Shown in pieces: positions 1-8,549 of a stretch of DNA of 42,126 nucleotides. Position numbers and translations under genes: made by a program. The notes under the pieces are model-generated. The model worked only from the letters and a program-made list of their open reading frames with translations, was not told the DNA's origin and did no database searches. How positions within the stretch are numbered: position 1 is the stretch's first letter; the number at the start of each line of letters is the position of its first letter. The stretch is from positions 1 through 42,126 of the forward strand of contig CANFLV010000029.1 of the NCBI GenBank assembly GCA_947448025.1, read 5' to 3'. Source of the DNA: Oxalobacteraceae bacterium. GTDB taxonomy: Bacteria; Pseudomonadota; Gammaproteobacteria; Burkholderiales; Burkholderiaceae_D.

Positions 1-402
1 ACGCTGAAGTACGCCGAAAAGCTCGGCCTCGCCTTCCAGCTCACCAACATCATCCGCGACGTCGGCGAAGATGCGCGCAAGGGCCGCATTTACCTGCCGG
101 TGAATGAACTGCAAAAGTTCAATGTGACAGCTGCCGACATCCTCAACGCGCGCCATAGCGACAATTTCGAAAACCTGATGCGCTTCCAGGCACAGCGCGC
201 GCATGCAATGTATGACGAAGCCTTCGCGCTCTTGCCTGCAGCCGACCGACGCGCGCAACGTGCCGGCCTGATCATGGCGGCGATTTACCGCGCCTTGCTC
301 GTCGAGATCGAACATGATGGCTTCCATGTCCTGAACCAGCGGATTTCGCTCACGCCACTCCGTAAATTATGGCTGGCCTGGAAGACCTATGTACGTGGCT
401 AA
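1..402 (+). CDS. hpnD: Presqualene diphosphate synthase HpnD, C-terminal part (partial)
   Basis: Squalene/phytoene synthase family; condenses two farnesyl diphosphates to presqualene diphosphate in hopanoid precursor synthesis. The reading frame is already open at base 1 and ends with TAA at 400-402, so about 133 C-terminal residues are present. The visible start (TLKYAEKLGLAFQLTNIIRD) runs into RDVGEDARKGRIYLP, the second Asp-rich prenyl-diphosphate/Mg binding motif of the family (D-x-x-x-D, here DVGED). The next gene is hpnE, 12 bases downstream, which supports HpnD rather than a carotenoid phytoene synthase. The ATG at 100 is internal and not a start. HpnC would be expected further upstream, outside the window. 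Confidence 0.9.
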   Translation, partial: TLKYAEKLGLAFQLTNIIRDVGEDARKGRIYLPVNELQKFNVTAADILNARHSDNFENLMRFQAQRAHAMYDEAFALLPAADRRAQRAGLIMAAIYRALLVEIEHDGFHVLNQRISLTPLRKLWLAWKTYVRG

Positions 403-414
403 GCTGCTCACAGC

Positions 415-1917
415 ATGAGCGTCATCGCAGATAACAATGCGAACCGGACGGTCGCCGTCATCGGCGGCGGCTGGGCCGGCTGCGCTGCCGCGGTGGAACT
501 GGCCAGCAAGGGCTGCCGCGTCACCTTGTTCGAAGCCGCACGCACGCTCGGCGGCCGCGCCCGGCGCGTCGAGCTGGCGGGCAGCACGCTCGACAATGGC
601 CAGCACATACTGCTCGGCGCCTACCGCGAAACCTTGAACATCATGCGTCAGGTCGGCATCGACACTGACGCGGCGCTGCTGCACCTGCCCCTGCAGATGC
701 GCTATCCGCCCGGCAGCGGTGGCATGGATTTCATTACGCCGCGCTTACCAGCACCATTGCATCTGCTCGCGGCGCTCTTGCGCGCGCGCGGGCTAGCGAT
801 GGCCGACAAAATGGCGTTGGCACGTTTTTCGACCACGGCGCGCTGGATGGATTGGCAGCTGCATGTCGATTGCACGGTCAGTGAATTACTCGAACGTTTC
901 GACCAGACGCCGCGGCTGACCGCGCTGCTGTGGCGTCCACTGTGCATCGCCGCGTTGAATACGCCTCCCGAGAACGCTTCGGCACAAGTTTTCCTGGCCG
1001 TACTGCGCGACAGCCTCGGCAGCCGGCGCGCCGCTTCGGACATGTTGATACCGCGGGTAGACCTGAGCGCGCTATTTCCGGAGCGTGCTGCCGCCTTTTT
1101 GCTCGCGCATCAGGGCAAGGTCGAATGCGGACATGCAGTCTCCACCGTGAACCGAGTGGGTGCACGCTGGCAAATCAATAGTGGTCCAGGCTTCGATGCC
1201 ATTATCGTTGCCACGCCGGCAACGCAGGCAGCGCGGCTGCTGGATGGATGGATGGTGATGCCGGCGTTTTCTTATGCGCCGATCACGACGGTATATCTGC
1301 AATATGCGACGAGCGTACGACTCGGGCAGCCCTTTTACGCGCTGCTGGATGATGCGCGCAGCCAACAATGGGGCCAGTTCGTTTTCGATCGCGGTCAACT
1401 GGATGCGACACAGGCAGGATTGCTGGCGGTCGTGGTGAGCGCATCAACCGCCGCGACAGAACTCGGCCATGAAGCACTGGCCGCGACCATCGTGAAACAG
1501 CTCGCTGCTGAATTGCACATGCCGGAATTACTCGCGCCTGTCTGGCATCAGGTGATCACGGAAAAGCGCGCGACCTTTGCCTGCACGCCTGCGCTGGCAC
1601 GACCAGGCAACGCCAGCGGCCATGCCGGCCTGTACATTGCGGGCGACTATACGGCCAGCGAATATCCGGCCACGCTGGAAGCTGCAGTACGCAGTGGCAT
1701 CGCAGCAGCGACCTTGGTCCTGGCCGAGCCCGCGCCCGATCTACCGCTGGAGATTCAACGCGCACAGCAAATCCTCGCAGCTGTCGACGCGGGCGGACTG
1801 CCACTCAATCCGGCACGGATCAACGATATCGCGCGCAATCTTGGACTGGAAGTGTGCAGGACTGCGCGTATGGAAGAAACGATCGAGCGTATCCGACTGG
1901 CGCTTCAGCGACGCTGA
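415..1917 (+). CDS. hpnE: Hydroxysqualene dehydroxylase HpnE (FAD-dependent amine oxidase family)
   Basis: 500 aa. HpnE reduces hydroxysqualene to squalene, the last step of the HpnC-HpnD-HpnE route that feeds hopanoid cyclisation. The N-terminus has a Rossmann FAD-binding site, GGGWAG at residues 17-22, followed by the E-A-x(5)-GGR motif (FEAARTLGGRARR) near residue 39. The closing FAD motif (LYIAGDYTASEYPATLEAAV) lies around residues 405-425. It sits 12 bases after hpnD, presumably in one operon. Unusual: about 60 residues follow the final FAD motif (from roughly residue 440 to RLALQRR), making it longer than the 420-450 aa I associate with HpnE. This tail is predicted helical and I do not recognise it. 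Confidence 0.88.
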   Translation: MSVIADNNANRTVAVIGGGWAGCAAAVELASKGCRVTLFEAARTLGGRARRVELAGSTLDNGQHILLGAYRETLNIMRQVGIDTDAALLHLPLQMRYPPGSGGMDFITPRLPAPLHLLAALLRARGLAMADKMALARFSTTARWMDWQLHVDCTVSELLERFDQTPRLTALLWRPLCIAALNTPPENASAQVFLAVLRDSLGSRRAASDMLIPRVDLSALFPERAAAFLLAHQGKVECGHAVSTVNRVGARWQINSGPGFDAIIVATPATQAARLLDGWMVMPAFSYAPITTVYLQYATSVRLGQPFYALLDDARSQQWGQFVFDRGQLDATQAGLLAVVVSASTAATELGHEALAATIVKQLAAELHMPELLAPVWHQVITEKRATFACTPALARPGNASGHAGLYIAGDYTASEYPATLEAAVRSGIAAATLVLAEPAPDLPLEIQRAQQILAAVDAGGLPLNPARINDIARNLGLEVCRTARMEETIERIRLALQRR

Positions 1918-2101
1918 GTGTCATTTAGTCACTATGCAAAATAAGGTGACTTCCCGATCGGCCGGTCAGACCAAAATTGTCCGACTAAGACAATTTTCGA
2001 TCTTTCGCTACTTAAGTAGCAGGCATTCGCCGTGCATTTCCCCCATCATTTCAGACTGACAATCTTTGCCCTGAATAGCCCGAAACAAGAATACGGAACC
2101 A
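1918..2101. promoter_or_regulatory. Intergenic region hpnE / DUF2779 gene with two dyads
   Basis: This 184-base gap is clearly more AT-rich than its flanks. It holds a perfect 9-bp inverted repeat (AAAATTGTC at 1973-1981, GACAATTTT at 1989-1997, 7-base loop) and a perfect 14-bp palindrome, GCTACTTAAGTAGC, at 2007-2020. The first could be a weak terminator for hpnDE (its 3' arm ends in four Ts) or a protein site; the second is operator-like. I cannot place a convincing -10/-35 pair for the downstream gene. Confidence 0.55.
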
Positions 2102-3595
2102 ATGGATAACTTCACCACATCAGAAATTTTGGCGTTTCGCCAATGTCAAAAACGCTTTTGGCTGGAAAAGAAGATGCCCGAGCTGCGCATCGATGCGCAG
2201 AAAGAAACCTCACGCATTGAAACCGGCCTCGAGCTCAAGGCAATCGCCCGCAAGCTCTACGATCCCAAGAACGAAGGCCAGATGGTGACTCTCGGCAGCG
2301 ATGGCTATAAGCCCTTCCTGGCGCGCAGTCGCTCCCTTCTCACCTCGTCAACGCCGATTTTCGAAGCCGGATTCGAGACTGATGGGGCACAGGTTACGGC
2401 AGACATTCTGATGCCGTCGGTGCAAGTCGGTAATCGTGCGTGGCGCCTGATTCACGTCAGGTCATCGACCATCGTACGCGACCACCATCACGACGATATC
2501 GCGGTGCAGGCCTTTGTTACGCGGCGCGCCGGCGTGCCACTGATCAGTATTGCCCTCGCACACATCGACAGTAACTGGACTTACCGGGGCAACAAGAATT
2601 ACCATGGCTTGCTGGTCGAGTCCGATATGACCTCCAAGGCGTTTGGCCGTGATAACGAAATCAGGGACTGGATCTGGGACGCGAAAAAAGTCCTCAATTC
2701 CAAGGAAGAGCCGACCCGCGCCATGGGTCTGCATTGCAATGACCCGCATGTTTGCGGCTTCCAGCAACATTGCCGCAGTCAGGAACAGCCGGCCGAATAT
2801 CCGGTAAACTGGCTGCCGCGCAGTCCTTCCAACGATCTCCGCGCAGCGCTGGACATTCCGGGCACAAATGATATGCGCCAGGTGCCGAATTCCCTGCTCA
2901 ATGAGCGTCAGCGCCGCGTCAAGGAGTACACCTTGTCCGGTGCCGTCTTTTTTGATGGCAGGAGCGCCGCCGCTGATCTGGCACGGCACACCCTGCCAGC
3001 CGCCTTCATTGCCTTCGAGACGATTCAGTTCGCTTTGCCGACCTGGCCCAACACCCGACCGTTTCAACCGGTTCCCTTCCAATTCAGCATCCATTGGCTA
3101 GGTCGCCAGCCTGAACTGGAACATGATGCCTTCATCGATCTGAGCGGAAACGATCCTTCGCAAGCGTTTGCTGAAGCCTTGATTTCAGCCTGCGGCAAAA
3201 GCGGCACCATCTTCGCCTATAACGCCGGCTTTGAAATGTCGCGCATCCGCGAACTCGCCGACCGTTTCCCGTCCATGCGCAATGCACTGATGTCGATCAA
3301 TGAGCGCATGGTGGACTTGCTGAAAGTGGCGGAGCTGCGCTATTACAATCCGATTCAGGAAGGCAGCTGGAGTCTCAAGAAGCTCTTGCCGGCGATTGCC
3401 CCGGAGATGATGCATGAGCGACTGAAGGGCATCAAGGACGGCGTCATGGCGACGAATGCCTATCTCGATGCGATTGAGCCTGCGACGCCAATAGCCAAGA
3501 AAGACGCCATCAAGGAAGACCTGCTCAACTACTGCCGGCTCGATACGCTGGCGATGGTCGAACTCTGGCATTTTTTCAGTGGCAAATCACAATGA
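2102..3595 (+). CDS. DUF2779 protein: Cas4-like PD-(D/E)XK half plus DEDD exonuclease-like half
   Basis: 497 aa. The N-terminal half resembles RecB/Cas4-type nucleases: a first Cys in FRQCQKRFWLE (C15), a TADIL aspartate near residue 101, a DxxxQ segment (DDIAVQ), and a Cys trio in LHCNDPHVCGFQQHC near residues 212-223 that with C15 would suit a [4Fe-4S] cluster. The C-terminal half is DUF2779, which I read as an RNase H-like 3'-5' exonuclease fold: FIAFET (motif I), IFAYNAGFE (motif II) and YCRLDTLAMVEL (Y-x3-D motif III). Two changes stand out: the ExK of the first domain reads HVR (LIHVRSST) and the DxE of the second reads AFE. It is a single-gene unit ending at a strong terminator. The biological role is unknown to me; DNA repair or defence is only a guess. 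Confidence 0.75.
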   Translation: MDNFTTSEILAFRQCQKRFWLEKKMPELRIDAQKETSRIETGLELKAIARKLYDPKNEGQMVTLGSDGYKPFLARSRSLLTSSTPIFEAGFETDGAQVTADILMPSVQVGNRAWRLIHVRSSTIVRDHHHDDIAVQAFVTRRAGVPLISIALAHIDSNWTYRGNKNYHGLLVESDMTSKAFGRDNEIRDWIWDAKKVLNSKEEPTRAMGLHCNDPHVCGFQQHCRSQEQPAEYPVNWLPRSPSNDLRAALDIPGTNDMRQVPNSLLNERQRRVKEYTLSGAVFFDGRSAAADLARHTLPAAFIAFETIQFALPTWPNTRPFQPVPFQFSIHWLGRQPELEHDAFIDLSGNDPSQAFAEALISACGKSGTIFAYNAGFEMSRIRELADRFPSMRNALMSINERMVDLLKVAELRYYNPIQEGSWSLKKLLPAIAPEMMHERLKGIKDGVMATNAYLDAIEPATPIAKKDAIKEDLLNYCRLDTLAMVELWHFFSGKSQ

Positions 3596-3638
3596 GCATC
3601 TGACAACAGGATGGCACACTGCAGAACAGCAGCATCAT

Positions 3639-3672
3639 AATCAGGGCGCATTTCGATGCGCCCTGATTTTTT
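3639..3672 (+). terminator. Intrinsic terminator of the DUF2779 gene
   Basis: A perfect GC-rich stem, TCAGGGCGCA (3641-3650) with TGCGCCCTGA (3657-3666), has a 6-base loop TTTCGA and is extended by two A-T pairs from 3639-3640. It is followed by TTTTTT at 3667-3672. It ends directly at the stop codon of convergent radA, so it also separates the two transcription units. Confidence 0.9.
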
Positions 3673-3673
3673 C

Positions 3674-5044
3674 TCACTCGTGTTCGCGCATCTTGCTCAG
3701 GGCTTCATCAATGCGCTCGACACCGATCACCTGCAAGCCTTCGATCTTCTGCTTGGGCGCATTCGATTTCGGAATCAGGGCGATCGAAAATCCCAGCTTG
3801 GCTGCCTCGCGCAAGCGTTCCTGACCACGCGGCGCCGGACGGATTTCACCGGCCAGTCCTACTTCACCAAACACGACCAGACCGCGCGGCAAAGGCTTGT
3901 TACGCATCGATGAATGGATCGCCAGCAGTACCGCCAGATCGGCTGCCGGCTCGGTGATCTTGACGCCGCCGACGGCATTGATGAACACATCCTGGTCGAA
4001 GGCGGCAATGCCCGCATGCCGATGCAATACGGCCAGCAGCATTGCCAGCCGATTCTGTTCGAGGCCGACCGACAGCCGCCGCGCATTCGGCAAATGCGAG
4101 GTGTCGACCAGCGCCTGGATTTCCACCAGCAAGGGACGCGTACCTTCCTGCGTGACCATCACGCAGGAACCGGCGACTTGCTGGTCGTGCTGCGACAGGA
4201 ACAGCGCCGACGGATTCGACACGCCCTTCAAGCCGGTCTCTGTCATGGCGAATACGCCGAGTTCATTGACTGCGCCAAAGCGGTTTTTGAACGCGCGCAC
4301 GAGGCGAAAACTCGAATGCGTATCGCCTTCGAAATACAGCACCGTGTCAACGATGTGCTCAAGCACGCGCGGTCCGGCCAGCGCGCCCTCCTTGGTCACA
4401 TGGCCGACCATGATGATGGTGATGCCGGAGAGCTTGGCGGCACGCGTCAATTGCGCTGCGCATTCGCGCACCTGTGCCACCGAGCCCGGAGCCGAACTCA
4501 GGGCATCCGAATAAACGGTCTGGATCGAATCGATGACAGCGACTTGCGGCTTGTGCTCGGCTAAGGTATTGAGAATTTTTTCGAGCTGGATTTCAGCTTG
4601 CAGCTGCAAGTCGCGCGCATCGACAGCGAGTCGCTTTGCACGCATGGCGATCTGTGCGCCGGATTCCTCGCCGCTGACATACAGGACTTTTTTAGTGCGT
4701 GAGATATTCGCCAGCGCCTGCAGCAGCAAAGTCGATTTGCCGATGCCCGGATCGCCGCCGATCAGCACCACGCCGCCGGGCACGAGGCCGCCGCCGAGTA
4801 CGCGATCAAATTCCTCGATGCCAGTGCCAAAGCGCGGCACATCGATCGCTTCGATATCGGCCAGGCTCAGCACGGGCGCAGATTGCGCCAATCCCTGCGG
4901 CTGTGCCGAGTAGCGATTGCCGCCAGCTTCGATGATGGTCTCCACCAACGTATTCCATTGATTGCAGGACGGGCATTGACCGGCCCATTTATTGCTCACG
5001 CCGCCACATTCGGTACAGGTGTAATTCGTTTTCGCTTTTGCCAT
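3674..5044 (-). CDS. radA: DNA repair protein RadA (Sms)
   Basis: 456 aa from the ATG at 5044. RadA is a RecA-like, DnaB-like ATPase that helps process recombination intermediates and branch migration. A C4 zinc finger occupies residues 10-27 (C10, C13, C24, C27), Walker A is GGDPGIGKST near 96-105, and the RadA-specific KNRFG motif lies in AFKNRFGAVNE. The C-terminus is the Lon-protease-like domain (NARRLSVGLEQNRLAMLLAV onward). A TTG at 5068 would add eight residues, but the ATG gives the usual family start M-A-K-x-K-T. It lies 42 bases after alr on the same strand, probably co-transcribed. Confidence 0.96.
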   Translation of the reverse strand: MAKAKTNYTCTECGGVSNKWAGQCPSCNQWNTLVETIIEAGGNRYSAQPQGLAQSAPVLSLADIEAIDVPRFGTGIEEFDRVLGGGLVPGGVVLIGGDPGIGKSTLLLQALANISRTKKVLYVSGEESGAQIAMRAKRLAVDARDLQLQAEIQLEKILNTLAEHKPQVAVIDSIQTVYSDALSSAPGSVAQVRECAAQLTRAAKLSGITIIMVGHVTKEGALAGPRVLEHIVDTVLYFEGDTHSSFRLVRAFKNRFGAVNELGVFAMTETGLKGVSNPSALFLSQHDQQVAGSCVMVTQEGTRPLLVEIQALVDTSHLPNARRLSVGLEQNRLAMLLAVLHRHAGIAAFDQDVFINAVGGVKITEPAADLAVLLAIHSSMRNKPLPRGLVVFGEVGLAGEIRPAPRGQERLREAAKLGFSIALIPKSNAPKQKIEGLQVIGVERIDEALSKMREHE

Positions 5045-5086
5045 GGAGGAGGCTGCTGACTTTCGCAAGAATAAGTGAGGGGTAAA

Positions 5087-6163
5087 TTATCGTTCGATGA
5101 CGGCCACGCGCGGCGCCAGCGCGCACATCAGCTCATAGCCGATGGTGCCGGCCGCGTACGCAACTTCATCGATGGGCAGGCGATCGCCCCAGAGCGTGAC
5201 GCGACTGCCGACCTGCGCATGAGGAATCGGACTTAAATCAACAGCGAGCATGTCCATCGACACACGCCCGATCAGCGTCGTGCGCAGGCCATCAACAAGG
5301 ACCGGCGTGCCGCTGGGAGCATGGCGCGGATAGCCATCGGCATAGCCGCAGGCGACGATGCCAACGCGCGTCGGCTTAATCGCCGTGTAGGCGCTGCCAT
5401 AACCGACGGTCTCTCCTGCAGGGACCGTCTGTATGCCGATCAACTGGCTGTGCAAATGCATGGCCGGCAGCAAACCGTAGTCCTGTGCTGTCTTGGCGCC
5501 GGGCGAGCTGCCATATAACATGATGCCGGGACGGGTCCAGTCTTGGGCGCCGTGCGCATGCTCGAGCACGGCCGCCGAGTTCGACAGACAGCGCGGTGCA
5601 GATATCCCGGCGCTGCCGCGCGCGAAACGCTGCATCTGCTCATCGACAGACAAACGTGGATGGTATGCATCATCAGCGTTCGCAAAATGCGTCATCAGGG
5701 TGACGGTACCGATGCCGGTCAAGGCGCGCAGTCGCGCATATGCTGCCGGAAAATCAGCCGGCACGAAGCCGAGACGGTTCATGCCGCTATTCATTTTCAA
5801 GTAGACGTCGACAGGTGCAGGGAACTTTGTCGCGGCCAGCATGTCTATTTGTTCCTTGCTATGGACGGCGACTGTGAGTTGATGTTCCATCACGACTGAC
5901 AGATCAGCCGGCTCAAAAAATCCTTCCAGTAACAGGATCGGTTTCGTCCAGCCGAGCTCACGCAAACGCACGGCGCCCTCCACTTCAATCAAGGCCAGGC
6001 CATCGGCATCCGCGAAGCCACGCAGACCGCGCGCGAGTCCGTGGCCATAGGCATTGGCCTTGACAACAGCCCAGGCGCGCGCATGCGGCGTAGCGGTTTT
6101 TGCAATGCCAAAATTATGCCGCAGTGCAGCGATATCGATGGTGGCGATCAGGGGTCTTGGCAT
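5087..6163 (-). CDS. alr: Alanine racemase
   Basis: 358 aa. PLP enzyme interconverting L- and D-alanine for peptidoglycan. The PLP lysine is K35 in VVKANAYGHG near the N-terminus, and the second catalytic region is VGYGSAYTAI with a following GYADGYPR. The length is normal for the family. I start at the ATG at 6163 (MPRPLIATIDIAAL); an in-frame GTG at 6175 would add four residues. Neither has a convincing Shine-Dalgarno. It is divergent from lplT with a 129-base shared upstream region, and upstream of radA in the same direction. Confidence 0.95.
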   Translation of the reverse strand: MPRPLIATIDIAALRHNFGIAKTATPHARAWAVVKANAYGHGLARGLRGFADADGLALIEVEGAVRLRELGWTKPILLLEGFFEPADLSVVMEHQLTVAVHSKEQIDMLAATKFPAPVDVYLKMNSGMNRLGFVPADFPAAYARLRALTGIGTVTLMTHFANADDAYHPRLSVDEQMQRFARGSAGISAPRCLSNSAAVLEHAHGAQDWTRPGIMLYGSSPGAKTAQDYGLLPAMHLHSQLIGIQTVPAGETVGYGSAYTAIKPTRVGIVACGYADGYPRHAPSGTPVLVDGLRTTLIGRVSMDMLAVDLSPIPHAQVGSRVTLWGDRLPIDEVAYAAGTIGYELMCALAPRVAVIER

Positions 6164-6253
6164 GTGAGCAAACACGAAAAATTGATAGCGAGGATTTTAC
6201 CGGACGCGATCATAAAAGCACGGGACAAAATCGAAGTTGGCCCTTACTTTTCA

Positions 6254-6262
6254 TGGTATAAA
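6254..6262 (+). promoter_or_regulatory. Candidate extended -10 element for lplT
   Basis: TGGTATAAA in the alr/lplT divergent region fits the extended -10 form TG-N-TATAAA, 30 bases before the lplT ATG. No good -35 is present at normal spacing (TTGGCC at 6237 is only 14 bases away), which is tolerable for extended -10 promoters. Prediction by eye only. Confidence 0.4.
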
Positions 6263-6292
6263 GCAAGCCAGAGACATTTTGTTACAGCACCT

Positions 6293-7573
6293 ATGCGAAT
6301 GAATCGCGGTTTTTATACCATCATGGCGGCGCAGTTTTTTTCTTCGCTGGCCGACAATGCTTTACTGATCGCAGCGATCTCCCTACTCACATCAATGCAC
6401 TCGCCGGCATGGATGACGCCGCTGTTGAAATTGTTCTTTGTGATGTCCTATGTCTTGCTCGCCGCTTTCGTCGGCGCCTTTGCCGATGCCCTGCCCAAAG
6501 GCAAGGTTATGCTGGTCACAAACCTGATCAAAATCGTCGGCTGCGCCCTCCTGTTCGCCGACGTCCATCCCCTGCTCGCGTATGCCGTCGTCGGCTTTGG
6601 CGCGGCCGCGTATTCACCGGCAAAATACGGCATTCTGACGGAACTCCTGCCTGCTGAAAAACTCGTCGCCGCGAATGGCTGGATTGAGGGACTGACGATG
6701 GTCTCGATTATCCTCGGCACCGTGCTCGGCGGCGCACTCGTCAACCCGCAGATTGCTCATGCCATGTTGAATTTCGACTTCCCGCTCGTCGACACGGGCG
6801 TCGATACGCCGATTGAAGCCGCACTGACGGTCATCATGATTACGTATTTGCTGGCGACCTTGTTCAACCTGAAAATTCCGGATTCCGGCGCGCGCTACGA
6901 AAAGCAAAAACACAGTCCCGTCAAATTGCTGCTCGACTTTGCGAACTGCTATCGCATCCTCTGGCACGACAAGCTCGGCCAGATTACCTTGGCCGTGACG
7001 ACGCTGCTGTGGGGTGCCGGCGCGACGCTGCAATTCGTGGTCTTCAAATGGGCGGAAAAATCCCTGAAAATGCCGCTCGATAAATCCTCTGTCCTGGTCG
7101 GCATTACTGCCATTGGCATGGCGCTCGGCGCGACCGGTGCGGCGCGCTTCATCCCGCTGAAAAAATCCCTGTCCGTCATGCCGCTCGGGATAGCCATGGG
7201 CACGGCCGTCATTGCCATGGTCTTCGTGCATACGGTCTGGCTGGCCTATCCATTGCTGTTGCTGGTGGGCGTGCTGGCCGGATTCTATGTCGTGCCGATG
7301 AATGCGCTCTTGCAGCACCGCGGCCATGTGCTCATGAGCGCGGGTCACTCGATCGCGGTACAAAATTTCAATGAAAATATTTCCATCCTGATCATGCTCG
7401 GACTGTATGCGCTGCTGGTCAAACTGGATGTGGATATCAATGTCGTGATCGTCCTGTTCGGCCTCTTCCTCGCCGGAACGATTTGCCTGGTCATGCGCAA
7501 ACATGCGCAGAATCAGAAAGAGTTCGATTCCGTCACGCTGATCGGCGAAGCCAAGCACGCCAGCCACGCCTGA
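6293..7573 (+). CDS. lplT: Lysophospholipid transporter LplT (MFS)
   Basis: 426 aa. LplT flips lysophospholipids across the inner membrane for re-acylation. The N-terminus (AAQFFSSLADNALLIAAISLL) and segments such as GFGAAAYSPAKYGILTELLP, LLWGAGATLQFVVFKW and FYVVPMNALLQHRGH match E. coli LplT closely by eye. It has about 12 hydrophobic segments. The frame is open upstream to 6041, but that part is antisense to alr, so the start is the ATG at 6293 (or 6299, two codons on). In enterobacteria lplT is coupled to aas; no acyltransferase is visible here. Confidence 0.9.
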   Translation: MRMNRGFYTIMAAQFFSSLADNALLIAAISLLTSMHSPAWMTPLLKLFFVMSYVLLAAFVGAFADALPKGKVMLVTNLIKIVGCALLFADVHPLLAYAVVGFGAAAYSPAKYGILTELLPAEKLVAANGWIEGLTMVSIILGTVLGGALVNPQIAHAMLNFDFPLVDTGVDTPIEAALTVIMITYLLATLFNLKIPDSGARYEKQKHSPVKLLLDFANCYRILWHDKLGQITLAVTTLLWGAGATLQFVVFKWAEKSLKMPLDKSSVLVGITAIGMALGATGAARFIPLKKSLSVMPLGIAMGTAVIAMVFVHTVWLAYPLLLLVGVLAGFYVVPMNALLQHRGHVLMSAGHSIAVQNFNENISILIMLGLYALLVKLDVDINVVIVLFGLFLAGTICLVMRKHAQNQKEFDSVTLIGEAKHASHA

Positions 7574-7611
7574 CGCTGGCGACTTAAGCGCGGGCGATAC
7601 GTTCGCCAGCG
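7574..7611. repeat. Inverted repeat across the lplT / DUF1853 convergent stops
   Basis: CGCTGGCGA (7574-7582) and TCGCCAGCG (7603-7611) are perfect 9-bp complements around a 20-base loop that contains the DUF1853 stop codon at 7584. There is no T-tract on either side. A GC-rich hairpin at a 10-base convergent gap could limit read-through from both sides, but it is not a textbook terminator. Confidence 0.5.
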
Positions 7612-8549
7612 CGCTGGCGCCAGTCATCGGGCACGATGAAGCCGCGCGCCGTTTCTACCAGTAAGCCCCCCTTCGGTGCCAGCAGCGCCACCATCACCGG
7701 CATCGTGTCCTGCACAAAATGCGCATCGAGTTGCGTGCGCAAGTCATTCGCACTGATGGCCTGCTGCGGCGCGATTTGCGCCGGCGCGAGCCATTGCAGG
7801 CGTTGCAGGATCACGCACTGCTGCTGCGGCGCAGGCTCAAATTCATTGAGTGCACACCAGAAGCCCCGACAATGCGCCATCGTCAGTCCAGTCGCCGCAG
7901 CGGGAATCGCATCGTTGCGATGATAGAACAGCCAGCCCTTTACCAACGCCTGAGCGGATGCGACCGGCTGTGGCAGATACATTTGTGCGGCAGGATGGCT
8001 GGCCAGCGCCAATTGGCGGCTGAGGATTTTTTGCATTTTCGCGCCCAGCGTATCGGCCAGATTCGGGCCGACGAAATAGTCGGCTTGCTGGCCGGCGCCG
8101 CTCGCTTCAAGCAGATAAAACTTCGTCGCAAATTCCCAATGCAGCAATCCTTGCGGTGCGTTCAGCAGAAAATCGAATTCGCCTATCGTGGTATTTTTAC
8201 CGGCTTGTACCTGCAAACCATGCGCGGCGAGGATGCCCTGATGCGCGAAATAAAACGCCATCAGTTTTTCAGCATAACGACCCAGGCGCGTATAGGGCAT
8301 GATGCCAAGGTAGGCATCCAATGCCTGCGGATCGGCATTCAATGCAGCGAGCCAATCAGCCGAAACTTCCGCACAATTGGCACCCAGGGTCGCGATTTTT
8401 CCTTGCCACTGCGGCGCTGTGTGATCGAGCATGTCGGGCGCATCGAGTAGCCATGCCAGCGCGCGCACATGGGGATTTGTGAGGTGATGCCAGCGTTTCG
8501 CAAAGCGGGCTTGGAAAGCGGCGGCGGGTTTATCTGGCGGCATCGGCAT
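7584..8549 (-). CDS. DUF1853 family protein
   Basis: 321 aa, no known function. It is recognised from FAKRWHHLTNPHVRALAWLL near the N-terminus, the central WEFATKFYLL, and the C-terminal GGLLVETARGFIVPDDWRQR. The acidic/aromatic pattern around GEFDFLLNAPQGLLHWEFA loosely recalls nuclease-like folds, but I would not assign one. The start is taken at the ATG at 8549; ATG 8543 is also possible. The start overlaps the 3' end of the UDG-like gene by about 20 bases, so it is the last gene of the tsaB-rimI-UDG operon. Confidence 0.75.
   Translation of the reverse strand: MPMPPDKPAAAFQARFAKRWHHLTNPHVRALAWLLDAPDMLDHTAPQWQGKIATLGANCAEVSADWLAALNADPQALDAYLGIMPYTRLGRYAEKLMAFYFAHQGILAAHGLQVQAGKNTTIGEFDFLLNAPQGLLHWEFATKFYLLEASGAGQQADYFVGPNLADTLGAKMQKILSRQLALASHPAAQMYLPQPVASAQALVKGWLFYHRNDAIPAAATGLTMAHCRGFWCALNEFEPAPQQQCVILQRLQWLAPAQIAPQQAISANDLRTQLDAHFVQDTMPVMVALLAPKGGLLVETARGFIVPDDWRQRAGERIARA

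Noticed and set aside
2102-3595. Cas4 or an anti-phage defence gene
   Set aside because: It shares a Cas4-like cysteine layout, but there is no cas gene, CRISPR array or other defence gene nearby and the catalytic residues look altered, so I keep it as DUF2779.
6614-7627. 337-codon open frame on the minus strand
   Set aside because: Antisense to lplT; the product is hydrophilic, H/D/R/Q-rich and lacks motifs.
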